A stretch of 64,000 nt of DNA from Hermatobates lingyangjiaoensis (GCA_026182355.1 JAPFBL010000564.1:1-64000); one strand, 5' to 3'. Numbered from the stretch's first letter, positions 32,137 to 43,619 are shown. Notes: generated from the letters alone by a model not told the origin. Numbers and translations are program-made.

Positions 32137-33465
32137 CACACAACACAGACCTAAATTTAAGCTTTAAAGCTTTTTTAGAATAACCAAAGGGGGAATGTTT
32201 TAGAACCATCACTGCCTCGTTCGTTTGGTCTCCCTTGTTTTACTACCCTAATGACGGTTGGAAGAGATTAGAGAATGGTTTACTCAAGTAATGTGAAGCG
32301 GCAATGGGATAACAATCTCTGGTTGCTGTGGGATGATAATCTATATCTTCCAACAGTTCAGCCACAAATATTAGCCGTTTTCTTTTAAAGTTGCATAAGT
32401 CCGTTTTTACAAATAATTAGGTAACGATAAACGATGAATAGAATATACCACAAAAATTTTTCAAAAAAATGGTTAAAATTTGTAATTGAATTATTTTTGT
32501 AAGAAGTTATGAATAAAAAGTTCTTAGTAAAATGAATTCTTTTTTATCATTAGATAATTTTTTGTCAAAATGGACTTAGACCACTTTCAAAGAAAACGGC
32601 TGATATGTTTTAAAGCTAGTTATCCCTAGAACGTAGAGCTCGTATCGACATACAGTAACATATAAAGCAACACAAAACTTGATATTTCTTTTGATAACTG
32701 AAATAATATGGTAAACTAATGTTATTTAGAGGAAAATTGTAGAATCTAGTTTAAAAAAATGTATATACATCATGATTAAACGCAGTAGCCTATTAGAAAT
32801 TTTAACTTTAAGTCTGAGTGTAGAGTTTATGGCTAACTTTTCTGTAAACTTGATTAGTTCGCTTAGAGATCAAGGGCACTGTTAGTATCTTGATACTAAG
32901 ACTTGATTTCTTGTACACTATAGACTTTTTAAGAAAACCAAACAAAAAAAAAAAGGTTTAATGCAACTAAGTAAAGGTTAAAGACGAGGTCTGATGGTAT
33001 TGACAATACGTCAGGACGGAGGCTACACTGGGAGGTGTCCTCGACGCTGTGTTGACGCTCGCGACAATGTCAACACTAGTTTTACCGATTTGTCTCTCCT
33101 CCCTTCTTCCTAATTCCCCCCAATCTCTTAGTGAACAAACAACCACCTCCCTCCACGCTTACACATCACTCTCTCCAGCCAATCATCCAATCCGATTTGA
33201 CTTGATCATTTCATGCACTGTCTGTATGTACTCTTTAAACATCCAACCCCCCCCCCACTCACTCCCCTATTCGTGTTTCGAATACAACTGTAAACAAATC
33301 CACCCTTGCCCATATGGCTAAAAAACAATCGCTACAAAGCAACTTACTCGATAAAAAAAAAAAAAACAAATCAGTTAACACCAATTTCCGAATTGTATTT
33401 TTATTAAACCAACAATTGTATTTTATTAAAATAGGACTAACACTCACGATTTTCAATCATTTCGG
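32040..33465. other. AT-rich DNA, (CA)n and a C-rich region
   Basis: (CA)n with AACA interruptions at 32102-32143. From 33050 to 33310 the plus strand is pyrimidine-rich (CTCCTCCCTTCTTCC, a CCCCCCCCC run at 33249). A 90-codon open frame there reflects this bias and shows no family features. Confidence 0.4.
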
Positions 33466-33905
33466 CTTTCTTGACGAAAACACGCAGTGCAGCCACCTTA
33501 CCATCATGGACCAGTTTAAGCTGTGAGTAAATGAAATAATAAAAGTGATGTTTAAAGAAAGGAGGAGAGAAAAGAAAAAAGAGAAAGGAAAGGAAAAATC
33601 ATAAACTAAAAATTAATAAATGAGGCTAAAATGAGAAATATATGCAAAATATAGCAGAAAAAATCAAGTAAAACCTAATCTCTAGAATACCAAAAAGTGA
33701 AAAAATAAAAAGCCAAATTTTTGGAAAAATTTGAAAAAGAAAGCATGATGAAACCAATATATAAATATAAACTAGAATTTTCAAAAAAAAAACACGTAGA
33801 AAAGAAATCACTGACACTCAATATTATATTTCGATGTCTTCGTGGTCATGAATAGATGTGAATCGTTCCAAACGCTGATAACGACTCAGTTTAAAATTCT
33901 GGTTT
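33466..33905 (-). mobile_element. PLE 3' untranslated region and tail, minus strand
   Basis: 33475-33610 is the complement of the untranslated region at 35745-35885 (GATAAGGTGGCTGCACTGCG versus GTAAGGTGGCTGCACTGCGT; both carry the CTTTTTTC-rich run). 33770-33905 matches family F tails (CGTAGAAAAGAAATCACTGA, GATGTCTTCGTGGTCATGA, CGTTCCAAACGCTGATAACG). The middle is AT-rich filler. The two parts belong to related but perhaps different copies. Confidence 0.6.
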
Positions 33906-33946
33906 ATTCAGTTCGAAGAATCGTTTTATCTAATTGGTTATATATA

Positions 33947-34026
33947 TAGGTGTGTTCTCTAATCGGGATTCGGTCAATTTTTTATCCTGAAAAATTGACC
34001 GAACCCCGATTAGAGAACACACCTAT
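33947..34026. repeat. Inverted repeat, arms about 36 bp
   Basis: ATAGGTGTGTTCTCTAATCG, GGATTCGGTCAATTTTT pairs with AAAATTGACCGAACCCCGAT, TAGAGAACACACCTAT across a loop TATCCTG. It is followed by TATTATTGAATCTG and (TA)n at 34062-34085, the same junction as at 2367-2400, so it is probably the end of a retroelement foldback. Confidence 0.8.
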
Positions 34027-34084
34027 TCTATGAAATGGTCGATATATTATTGAATCTGTTATATATATATATTATATATATATA

Positions 34085-34270
34085 AAAATATTTCACATAA
34101 ACACGTGAAATAACAATCAATGATCAAACCACAATAAGAAATGGGAAAACAAGACTAAGATCTTTCAACCGTAACAAGCGGTCTTCGTCAGAGTCAAAAA
34201 CCCAAGTTGAAAGATCATAGTCTTGTTTTTCCATTTCTTATTGTGGTTTGATCATATATATATATATATA
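34085..34270. mobile_element. PLE family A foldback between (TA)n tracts
   Basis: The minus tail 34091-34204 is complete, with TTTCACATAAACACGTGAAA, the core at about 34170-34197 (complement of CTGACGAAGACCGCTTGTTA, CGGTTGAAAG) and AAAACCC. It joins a plus piece, GTTGAAAGATCATAGTCTTG to GTGGTTTGATCA, that starts inside the core. (TA)n lies on both sides. Confidence 0.85.
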
Positions 34271-34339
34271 GTTCACACAGGAAAGAGAAAAACAAATAAA
34301 GACACACACAAAAGTGCATATATATATATACGTAATATT

Positions 34340-35045
34340 TAAACGACTGATATCACTGTTCTGAAGGTTTTTCTATAAATGAAATCACAAATGATGGTCG
34401 CAAAATTTAATGCAAAATGTGAATCATGATGTGGTAGGTGAGAAAATAAGAGGAGAAGGTGTTGTGGCTGTAGGAGCTAAATACTCAATGTAATTGAAAG
34501 CAGCGCACAGAGATTCATTACTTTCTGCAGCCCCTGTGACAGCCTGCATCCATCATCAACGAAAACCTACTCAAGCCCTCGTTTTTCTTTTAACCCTTTG
34601 AGATTCTCATACTCCATTTGTTTCAAATCAACCATTTTTATTTCCTGAATCAAATATATGATCTTTTTTTTATTTTTATTTATTAATAAGGAATCATGAT
34701 TTATTAATTAGGAAGATAACTAACATTCATTGCTAAAATGTATGAAAACACTTCAATTTTTATCATTTTTTTTACAAAAATTTATCACTATCATAGGATT
34801 TTTCTAGAAATTAGAAAGCCATACACACACATATTGTTTCATTATTGGTATATTAATAACTGACAACTAACATAGAACCAATGTATGAATAAAAAGGAAA
34901 GAGCAATAGACTTAAACAAGAAAATCAGAGCAAACAACTACATTTCGGTATTATAACATGAAAAACAAGACTCTAATATAAAAATTACTCAAAATACTGG
35001 ATTTACACTTGTTTGTTCTAGTACTTTGTGAACTTCAATATTGCC
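34340..35045. other. Unrecognised DNA
   Basis: 34470-34600 is a little GC-richer (GAAAGCAGCGCACAGAG, CAGCCTGCATCCATCATC) without a family match. The remainder is AT-rich. Confidence 0.4.
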
Positions 35046-35049
35046 TCTT

Positions 35050-35150
35050 TCGACAGCAAGTGCGCTTGACGTCCCTATCTCTTCTCTCCTGATGGCATTA
35101 AACTGAAAATTAGTGCCTGTAAGTGTGTTTATCTACTTATCTATTCACAA
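35050..35150 (+). mobile_element. PLE tail, family B
   Basis: GCGCTTGACGTCCCTATCTC, TTCTCTCCTGATGGC, CTGTAAGTGTGTTTATC follow the family B order. The stem of the core is degraded (GGCATTAAACTGAAAA). Confidence 0.65.
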
Positions 35151-35209
35151 ATTAAACGAAGGTAGCATACATGTAGACTAGGAATACTCACTTGTATATT
35201 CTGATTAAC

Positions 35210-35485
35210 GTCGTCAGCGCCTTCCTGCGGGAAACTTCACCTCCTGTTGACGATGATCGTTGAAATATAGAAGTGAGTTATTCCTTTTCTATCTGTGAGT
35301 TATCTTTCTTTTTATTAGTTTTTATTTAAAAGTCCGTTATATATATATATATATATATAATATATATATATATATACACTTTAACACATAGAAAAGAACA
35401 GAGAAAGACACTACTACTTCGATATTTTGACATCCGTCGTCATCGGGAAGAAGTGCGAAGTACTCGCGTTGAGAAGCAAACTGCT
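35210..35485. mobile_element. Two PLE tails facing each other across (TA)n
   Basis: On the plus strand 35215-35335 has TTCCTGCGGGAAACTTC, CTCCTGTTGACGATGATCG, TTGAAATATAGAAGTGAGTT. (TA)n occupies 35337-35377. On the minus strand 35380-35470 is the family E/F tail seen at 29221 (complement CGATGACGACGGATGTCAAA, ATATCGAAGTAGTAGTG). The second has TAGTAG in place of the usual GTGAGT. Confidence 0.7.
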
Positions 35486-35522
35486 ATTCATATATATATA
35501 ACTCCAATCTCCATAACCTTCC

Positions 35523-36040
35523 CTTCAACGATTGCTTCAGGGTTAAAATATTAAGAAAACTCTCAAATGATGACACCCAGACCACTCTAAGGGCTTCTGA
35601 GGAAGCCTTCATTTGGTTATTGGGTGCAAGAAATTCCCCTGGTCTAAATTTAATCAGATGATTTTTTTATTTTATTTTTATTTATTTATTCATTTATTTA
35701 TTTATATATTTTTTTTTCCTCGTTTAATTTTAGTTAGTTTTATGTTTTTTTCCTTTCCTTTCTCTTTTTTACTTTTCTCCTCCCTTTTACTTAAATATCA
35801 CTTTTATAATTTTTTTAACTCACAGCCTACACTGGTTCACGTTGATAAGGTGGCTGCACTGCGTGTCATTGTATCGCGCCAGTTTACATCGGCCAGTGGA
35901 CGCATTTACGTCTCCGTTCCTTCATTCTTTCTCCTTTTATTTTATTTTCTTTCTTTCTTACTCTCCTGAAGACGGCAAGACGCCGAAATAATCGAGATTC
36001 GTGAGTGTTCGTCCTTTTTCTTGTGTTCTCTAGCTGTAAC

Positions 36041-36045
<5 letters not shown>
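35523..36045 (+). pseudogene. PLE protein C-terminus, 3' untranslated region and tail
   Basis: The plus strand reads NDCFRVKILRKLSNDDTQTT, LRASEEAFIWLLGARNS, PGLNLIR then a stop near 35661. This is the same C-terminus as at 24176 and 20142 (minus). Next comes a T-rich untranslated region, 35662-35830, a segment with GATAAGGTGGCTGCACTGCG, and a tail with core 35966-35987: CTGAAGA, C, stem GGC/GCC, GAAATAATCGAG, with GTGAGT at 36001. It ends in (TA)n at 36046. The 118-codon open frame across the untranslated region is not a gene. Together with 23843-25434 it shows what a full 3' end of this PLE group looks like. Confidence 0.8.
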
Positions 36046-36093
<48 letters not shown>

Positions 36094-36117
36094 TGCTACT
36101 TATATATATATATATAA
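36046..36117. repeat. (TA)n microsatellite
   Basis: Two TA tracts, 36046-36091 and 36103-36115, separated by CTGCTACT. Confidence 0.95.
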
Positions 36118-36119
36118 TT

Positions 36120-36660
36120 TAATGTTGTACAGTAAATAGTTTTTTGCTGTCATTTACCTGAAGTATAAAAAATGATAATGAATGCTTTAACAGGTTGAAT
36201 GGTAAAAATCAATCGGAACCTAATTTAAAATAAAATGGAAATTGATTACAAATGAAGCGTAAAAAGTAAAAGAAAAAATTCTCTCTGAGATAAAACTAAT
36301 TCGGAAGAATTTGATTATTTTCAGCTGAGATAATGGCTGAGTGGTTCACTGGATCAAGGCCATTCCAGACGAAGTCAAAACTGAAATAAGAAAGATATTG
36401 CATTTTGCCACGCCCTTCAGGGATATGAGTGTAGGAGCTTCAGAGATCGTTGAATAGATTTCTTTGAGAAATTTTACAAGAATACAATGCATTCTAGTGT
36501 TTATAGCTTTGCTAAAAATTACACTGAATTCTAATTTCTATACAAAAATAATTTATAAGACGTATCATAATCATTCACAAATATTAGAAAATATAACTGT
36601 AAGCAAAAAAAAACATCAACAAACACAATAATAGTTCTTTCTAGAGTATATGATGATAAA
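36120..36660. other. AT-rich DNA, nothing recognised
   Basis: No shared repeat or supported coding frame was seen. Confidence 0.4.
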
Positions 36661-36664
36661 AAAA

Positions 36665-36935
36665 GTCTCTACACAAGAGAAGTTTTTTATTCAAACTGCG
36701 CCTTTTAAACACTTTGTGTTCATCATCAGATAAACTTCCATAGAGTCACCGTTCGACGGTGCTCTATCCTCTACTGCTCTATTGGAAGTTTACCTGATGA
36801 TGAACAAGATGTGTTTAAAACGCGTAGTTTTAAATAGACGTAAACGTCTATTACGTGGGGACCTTATATTATCCATTTACCCCAGTATAAGTAAATACCA
36901 CACAATGAATAATTGTATATGTATAATTGTCTGAC
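36665..36935. mobile_element. PLE foldback, family H
   Basis: 36668-36755 (minus) and 36785-36935 (plus) are opposite copies of the family H tail. The plus core, 36794-36820, reads CTGATGA, U, stem GAACA/UGUUU, then AAAACGCGTAGTTTTAAA; the minus copy reads CTGATGATGAACACAAAGTG. Between them, 36756-36790 is a smaller palindrome (GAGTCACCGTTCGACGGTG). The right end reads TTATATTATCCATTTACCCC, AGTATAAGTAAATACC, related to 8525-8580 in the opposite sense. Confidence 0.65.
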
Positions 36936-36939
36936 AGAC

Positions 36940-37254
36940 AATTATAGTTGATTTAACATCTAAATTACGTTACTTATATTTCTGTTGATGAAAAATTATA
37001 AGTGAACTTCTAAAAGACAGTAAAATGTCTTAAATTTGACCATGATTATGTGACTTTGATGTTGATTTTCGTTAATTGATCTCTTGGTATATTGTATACA
37101 CATTCATGAACGTAAATTCAAGTGCTTTAGAATGAATTGGTCAAATTCACTTAATAAAGGTTTCATAATATTTCAATAACATTGATTGAAATAATATAAT
37201 ATATAATATTAATATAAAATATATATAATATTAACATATATATTATGAATATTA
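36940..37254. other. AT-rich DNA ending in a degenerate AT-only tract
   Basis: 37193-37254 is nearly pure A and T (ATATAATATTAATATAAAAT) and abuts the next foldback. Nothing else was recognised. Confidence 0.5.
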
Positions 37255-37490
37255 GTGTATGAGGGCAGCAAATCTTCCCGTAGGCATATTTGATTAAAAT
37301 AAACAGCAGCTTCTGCGTTCACGACTTTTAAGCTGGTCTGCTCTAGTTTTCTAACAGCCCACCGGAAAGTTGTTAGAAAATTAGAGCAGACCAGCTTAAA
37401 AGTCAGCCCACCGGAAAGTTGTTAGAAAACTAGAGCAGACCAGCTTAAAAGTCGTGAACGCAGAAGCTGCTGTTTATTTTAATAAATTAT
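37255..37490. mobile_element. Foldback of PLE N-terminal coding sequence with a 49-bp internal duplication
   Basis: Arms 37293-37355 and 37420-37482 are complements. On the minus strand the left side reads AAVYFNQICLREDLLPSYTN before an AT-only tract, the same head motif as at 29325. Inside, 37356-37404 (starting AGCCCACCGGAAAGTTG) is repeated in tandem at 37405-37453, so the right arm is lengthened. The right end stops at TATTTTAATAAATTATG, again entering AT-only sequence. Confidence 0.75.
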
Positions 37491-37734
37491 GAATATTATA
37501 TATTAATATAATATAATATTATTAATATATATGTATATAATATTATAATATAATAACATAAGTGATCATTTCTCTAATTCATATAGTTATTCTCAATATA
37601 TAAATGAAATAATTTGGCACTAAATTTTTCACCTCTATTTATGACCGATTTATGTTCCGATTTGTGAGTTTATTGGACAGGATGTTAAGCCTGTTTTGTT
37701 AATAAAATGCGTTCATCGAAATTTCGGCTATACT

Positions 37735-37845
37735 GTTACAAGGATGTTAAGCCGTTGATCCCAAGCTTGTACAATATCAATCCTCTTAAAGAATTCAACA
37801 CTAAATACACATGAGATAGATAAATTACCTCTTACAGCATCAACC
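37735..37845 (+). mobile_element. SINE fragment
   Basis: GGATGTTAAGCCGTTGATCC, CAAGCTTGTACAATATCA, TTAAAGAATTCAACACTAAA and ATACACATGAGATAG match the middle of the SINE body. Head and tail are absent. Confidence 0.6.
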
Positions 37846-37997
37846 CTACTAATGTGGTTTACTTATTACTAAAATTGGTGTCAAATAATAAAGTAGTTAC
37901 ACTTTCCACTCCCCTAGAATAATATAAAAAGATGAAAGTTTATATGTCTGGGTGCTTGAAACTAAAAACTAAGCAAATTAACGTTGAGAAAGAAAGA

Positions 37998-38310
37998 GGC
38001 CAGGTAAGCTCAGTGCTTAACGTACTCGCCTGTAAACGGGTAAGTCCGGTGTTCGATACCCACCTGATCTTCGTTTATTCACGCAGGAAATGAATAAATA
38101 TGAGTATTTCATTCTTCGGAGAGGACGTTAAGCCATCAGTCCCAAGCCTATACGATGTCATGTACTCTTTAAAGATCCCTACTCTAAATACACTTTAATT
38201 TATGACTCCCAATGTAGAATCAAAAATAAAAAAAATAATAATAAAAAACAAAAATACCGTAAATGGCTGACGTTTTTAACCCGCTAGGGAATCGGTTTAA
38301 AAAAAAAGTT
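37998..38310 (+). mobile_element. SINE with tRNA-like head
   Basis: GGTAAGCTCAGTGCTTAACG is the A-box region and GTCCGGTGTTCGATACCC a B box at about 38043-38060. The body then has TTTATTCACGCAGG, GGAGAGGACGTTAAGCCATC, CTTTAAAGATCCCTACTC, and a 3' end with GGTTTAAAAAAAAAG resembling the long-end variant at 9779. No clear target-site duplication was seen. Confidence 0.75.
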
Positions 38311-39425
38311 GAAAAACCCTGTTTTAAACAAGAATATAAAAAAATATGATGTATCTAAAAAAAATGTGACATATAAATATAAGTAGTTTTAAGTAGTTTT
38401 TAAACATTTTCTAATATAACTTAGCTATCATTATATTTTCAAAAAAAAAAAAAAATGAAATTGTGGGTTTGGTTGAAGGAAAAGTCCGTTACATTTTTCC
38501 CTGTCAATAACATGGTAGGCTACAAGCGTCAATTAAATATTTACAAGAATTCAAATGCACTTTCGTGTTGGCAAATATTTTATTCATATCTGCCAGAAAT
38601 AATTCAATGCTTTCAGAAAGATCTATTTATTGCTGTAAACTTTTTTAATAATTTACCTATTAGGATAAATTAGATAAATAAACTCATGTATAAACTTTTT
38701 AATTTTTTCATTAAATTTTGAGAGATGTTTTAAATATCCAAGAAAAGCTTAATGCTGTTTTCTACGAGACAAAACAATTTGAACTTAAAATTAAAATATG
38801 AAAACTATGTCATATTACATTTTGATTATTAATTTCCTCCTTTTTGTTAATTATAATAATTAATAATTAACTATTATATTAGTAATATTATTATCTTGGC
38901 ATTATCTTTTACAACTTTTCTTGTAGTATTTCTGTTTTGCCATATGTAAAGTTTAAATAATCATGAAAAAATTGATTGTGAGATTTAGTCCAATTAGCAC
39001 GTTTTGAGATAAAATGATTTTTTTTTCGATAATGTCTGTGTGTGTGCGTGTATTTTTTTCCTCATAGAATTTGTTGATTCAGGATGTTTCAAAAGTACTA
39101 CATGCCATTGACATCGTCTAACAATACATGATGTGAGATAAAATTTTAAATTACATCAAAAATTTGAGAAATGTACTTTGTAAAATGAGAAAAATAGTCT
39201 CTATCCAAGTGTTTATGCTTTGGCGAGGGCCATATTCCACCTTGAGTGATTACTGCTCGCGTTAATTAAGTAAGCCTGGTAGGGTTCAAACGTTGTCAAT
39301 TCTACAGCAGTTTATGGAGTTCTACTGTTGTTGGAACACGCGGCATTATCTATTAATTTGAATGTATAAAGGAAGCTTAGAAATTTTCCAAGAGTTGTAA
39401 GGATCTGTGTTATTTTCCAATTTAC
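38311..39425. other. AT-rich DNA, nothing recognised
   Basis: An A run lies at 38441-38454. A 72-codon open frame after it shows no family features and is not accepted as a gene. Confidence 0.4.
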
Positions 39426-39431
39426 GGCGAG

Positions 39432-39566
<135 letters not shown>

Positions 39567-39569
39567 GGT

Positions 39570-40990
39570 TGTGTAACCAAAGTTGTTAGCCAAACAACAG
39601 ATCCCACCGAATAATTGTTCACATTGAACCTATTATTTCCTTTAGACATATTTCCTGATGGAAAAACTACTTAATATCTAAAATTTTGTTAGACACAATT
39701 TTTTTTTATCTTGAGCATTTAACTCAAAAGTGTGTAAAACGTTTCAGTTGTCTTGAAAATAATAATAATAGCCAAAGTACTGAATTATAGGATTAGAACC
39801 AAATTTATAGTTAATTTTCAATCGATGTTTCACCAAAAATTATTTGGCATTAACATATCTAAAAACAATTTATTGCGAATTAATAATACTATAAATACCC
39901 CTGGAAAAGTACAGTTACAAAATATCAAAGACTCAGAAAACAACAACACAATGTGCAAAAGTAAAAAAGTAAAAAACAAAATCTAAAAATGTACAACTTC
40001 ATTAACTCATAGAAAAAATATTCATAAAATTATTATAGTTATTATTATCAGGTCAATTATACAAGGCATAATTTTGTATAAAGACCTCTATAGAAAAACA
40101 AAAATATAATACATAAAAGTAAAAACAACAGAACAAACAAAATGTACACTTTTATTACCTTATATGTTAAATTATTTATAACATAATTTAATGTTAACAA
40201 ACTAATTCAGCGTATTAAACATTCAATGGTCGAGAAAGTACATCAAAAATAAAAAGCGTTAATTGGAAAAACGTTTCATAATTTTTTATTAAATTAAAAG
40301 ATCAGTTTTTAAAAATGTGAAAATTTTTTATTAGGAATCAATTTGAAAGTTTGTAAACATGATTATTGTTTGGTGATTTTACGACTGAAATAGGACTTTC
40401 TTTGAGATTGTTAAATTAAAACAATTATTTTGATTTTTTTTTAGGGATTTAAAAGTTCCGAGATCTAATAAACCAATTTCTCAATACATTTGAATAGCCT
40501 CTCACTGGTTACTCATATTCACTTGCTGGTATTTTACTTATATTGAGGAATCAAAAATCTGTCTCCATAGAACAAAGAGTTTAATATCAAAACTAACAAC
40601 GCGTTTCGAACACTTTTCAAAAGTTTACATCTACAACAAATACATTTATTTAACAAAAAAAATTTTAAAAAATTTGTTTTTACATTTAAATTTGAAGGAC
40701 ATTAAGTGTTCGAAATGCGCTTTTATTTTTAATATTAACTTTTGTTTTTTGAGTAGCATTAATTTTTGAATATTACGAAAAAAATATTTTCTTGATATAA
40801 ATATTTATAATTATGAACTAATTTTCTTTTTTCCAACTGTTGTCGTAATTTAACAGAAGTATACTAATTTGAGTAGGCCCCTTTGACGAATATCTGAAAT
40901 CACACAGTCAGTCTCGAGAGCAACTAATTTTCTATTTTCTAAGAAACATCATGTACTAGTTGTTTTTTTCACCTAGATTGAAAACCTATG
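39570..40990. other. AT-rich DNA; decayed PLE tails near 40560-40745
   Basis: 40595-40630 (AACAACGCGTTTCGAACACT on plus) and 40690-40720 (TTAAGTGTTCGAAATGCGC) look like two opposed, heavily decayed family H cores, making a weak foldback. The rest is unrecognised. Confidence 0.35.
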
Positions 40991-40994
40991 ATTA

Positions 40995-41075
40995 TGACTC
41001 ACATTTGAACCTGAAATCTTCAACATATAATGCATGCATGCTACCTAATAAACTACAGTTCATCTGACAAAGGAT
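40995..41075 (-). other. tRNA-like segment (pseudogene or SINE head)
   Basis: The minus strand has TGTAGTTTATTAGGTAGCAT, resembling an A box, and about 40 nt later CAGGTTCAAATGTGAG, resembling a B box. No clean cloverleaf or acceptor stem is visible, so a working tRNA is unlikely. Confidence 0.3.
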
Positions 41076-41079
41076 ATAC

Positions 41080-42470
41080 TTTTAAAACATAAAGTTCAAT
41101 TTTTTTTATAAAATTCAGACAAAAAAATAATTAAATATCACTGTATAGAAACATTTTTGAACCAATAAACATATTGAGAATTTAAAAATAAAAATTAACA
41201 CTTTTCCATCAAAGTTTTCGCATTTACGTATATCTGATATTTCTTTAACGAAATTATTAAACATTTAATTTTAACAGAATAGAAATTCCTAAAGCACAGG
41301 TGTTTATGCCAAGTTGGGTCGTATAAACTTTTCAACTTCAAAATAAATACAGGTTAGTAAGTTATTAAAGGAGCATACTTTGATGAATAAATTTAATTTA
41401 TTCAAATGCATAAAAGTTTAATACCATTCCACATTATTAAATAGTAAAAGTTTATTCTAAAATTATGAAAGGGAAAATAAAAATATTCTCGCTATATTTA
41501 ATTTACGTTTGTCAAATAAAAAATTTTAGGTTTTTAAAATTCATTTTGATTCAGCAAAATAAGTAACTATTTATTTTAGTTTTGGCTGCTGACAAGAGTG
41601 TTCAAAGAGTAGAAAGTTCAATAAAATGTCCTTTCATCAAAGAGTAACAGTCTAAAGAGGATATTCACAAAGGAAATAATTGAAGTCCAAAAAATCGTAC
41701 ATAAAGAGATCTCATAGATGGTAATAGTTTAAACGCGATAGAATGTAGGAATGCAAAACGTCTCACAAAAGGGTGATATTACTGAAAATTTAGCTGAAGT
41801 GACAACCATCAGATGACAGATTGATTAAGGAGGAAAACAGTAGATGTGACGGGTAAGAAGGAGTGACACATGATGTGTCAAGAAGCGAGGGTAACACGAA
41901 GCCATGCTCAGAATTAAAATATATATATGCATAAACATGAGAGTCATGAATTAGTGAGATTACAGGAATTCACTAAACCAGATGGTAATCATCACTCATT
42001 ATTTCTACCGGTTTGGTATAAATCTAATCATCAAACAACAAGAACAACCAAACAAAAGAGGTTGAACAATTGCCAAACGAAACAAAAAAAGATAAATCTA
42101 ATTAAACACAAGGATCTTTATAATTGCCAGTAAAAACAAGTGACTATCAAACTAATTAAACAAATAAAGGTTTTAAAACAAATTATTAACTTTGTCTCGC
42201 CAATTAGAGTTAGTGATAAGAAATAAGTCCTGTTCGCTAATTATTGAAATTACAGACTTATTAAATCAATTAATATAAAACTTATAATTGGGTGTAACCA
42301 GATATTTATATTTTATTTTTATTCCTTCTTTTATAAGAGAATAAATTTAGAAATTATTTTGATGAAATTATTATTTTTAAAACAGTTACCGTATATCTTA
42401 GTGGATAAGACGACCTTTAGATAAGATAAAGTACAGGCTTTTGTTATAGTTTTAGGTCATATCGGTCCAG
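41080..42470. other. AT-rich DNA, nothing firmly recognised
   Basis: 42392-42420 (CGTATATCTTAGTGGATAAG) looks like a tRNA A box without a matching B box. An open frame at 41927-42133 has no family features. Confidence 0.4.
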
Positions 42471-42479
42471 ATTGAGACG

Positions 42480-43230
42480 TTTCTCGGACTCTTCACGGAT
42501 GACACCTATGTAGTTTATAGATGTGCTTATGTGAGCTATACTACCAGAAAATTGTAGTGTTTCCTTGTTGGGGCTTTGCATTGGTTCACAAAGTGGAAAC
42601 TAGCGTTGAATCCAACAGAGCTCCTATGTTCGACTCATCAAGGGTGAATCCCTCCCTGTCACCCTCCCTCCTAACTTCATTGGTAACCAGATCATTCCCA
42701 ACCAAACCAATTTAAGACATCTGGGTCTTGTTTTAGACTCTAGATTAACATTTCAAAACACTTCCATAAAAAATCCAACCTTGGAATTTACTTGATGTGT
42801 AATCTGTACTCTCTTTTCAAATCAAGAAATTCTCCAAATTGGGTTAAGGACCATGTCTATAAGGGGGTCGTTCGTTCAGGTCCGTCTGGTTTAGAGCTGC
42901 ACCAACGAACAAGGCTTGTATCTAGATCGCTCAAAATAAGTGTGCCCGCCTTATAGCCAGGGCTCTTTAGTATACTCGAAATGTGAATATTCACCATGAT
43001 TTGAAAATGGAATCCATAGATAGTTACATCACCTGACTTACTACCAATGAAGACAACAAACTACCTACTCACCCAAACCTCCTTGTACAAGATCTCAATC
43101 CTGCCACCAACCTTCCTCAACCTCACTCAACAATTACTTCATTCACTGACTATTTTTTTTTCAGCTCATGACTGAAAACATCGAAAACATGACCAACAAG
43201 ACCGCGAATACGGCGTTATTTATGCAGACG
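42480..43230 (+). pseudogene. Jockey-like non-LTR retrotransposon, reverse transcriptase C-terminal remnant
   Basis: LINE-type reverse transcriptases copy their RNA at nicked chromosomal DNA. The plus strand shows, in family order, the catalytic block LFTDDTYVV (Asp-Asp codons 42498-42503; most LINEs have FADDT), then after an in-frame TAG, ALHWFTKWKLALNPTE, then after a frame change TNLRHLGLVLDSRLTFQ, then LYSLFKSRNSPNWVKDHVYK, then YTRNVNIHHDLKMESIDSYI and THPNLLVQDL. At least one stop and several frameshifts break it, so it is a dead copy. The last blocks resemble the C-terminus of the Jockey clade. Neither a 5' end, poly-A tail nor target-site duplication is evident. Confidence 0.75.
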
Positions 43231-43454
43231 AACTTAATCTATAATAATGAATTACTGACAATCCAAGTTAGAGTAGCACAGTAATCAAGCAGTAGAAGGC
43301 CTCTGTTCTGAAATTGCTAGTTACGACGAGAACTATAGCGGGTGGATATATTCGTTGGTCGTTGGTCCACGAATATCTTGGACCTCACTCTTTTTAGTAG
43401 TTAACTTAGTTAACTTTATAAGTGACACGTGACACTTATATAGCTTTAAGAACA

Positions 43455-43562
43455 TGTTTCTTAAAGTTACATAGAAACATTGTTTGATCAATTTCCACGT
43501 CTCTATTGTAGCTGTCACCTTCCTAGAGAAATGGTTATACGGTTATACCATAGCAGAAAAAC
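43455..43562 (+). repeat. Dispersed direct repeat, copy 1
   Basis: TTTCTTAAAGTTACATAGAA, ACATTGTTTGATCAATTTCC, ACGTCTCTATTGTAGCTGTC, ACCTTCCTAGAGA, GGTTATACCATAGCAGAAAA recurs at 44131-44236 with about 10 differences. Its identity is unknown. Confidence 0.8.
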
Positions 43563-43570
43563 TATAACCG

Positions 43571-43618
43571 TTTGGGGGAAGTCTTATAGGAATCATCCTA
43601 TAAGACTACCCCCAAACT
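43571..43618. repeat. Hairpin, arms about 22 bp
   Basis: GTTTGGGGGAAGTCTTATAG, GAATC and ATCCTATAAGACTACCCCC, AAAC form an inverted repeat with one mismatch and a minimal loop, directly after dispersed repeat copy 1. It may be the end of that element. Confidence 0.75.
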
Positions 43619-43619
43619 A

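Noticed and set aside
35613..35969. 118-codon Phe- and Leu-rich open frame that looks like a membrane protein
   Set aside because: It is the T-rich 3' untranslated region of a PLE; the hydrophobic look comes from TTT and CTT codons.
41927..42133. Small polar protein of 68 codons
   Set aside because: No family resemblance, poly-Lys and Asn bias typical of AT-rich noncoding DNA, and no splice or promoter context.
42392..42460. tRNA gene suggested by CTTAGTGGATAAGACG
   Set aside because: No B box or acceptor stem can be found at the expected distance.
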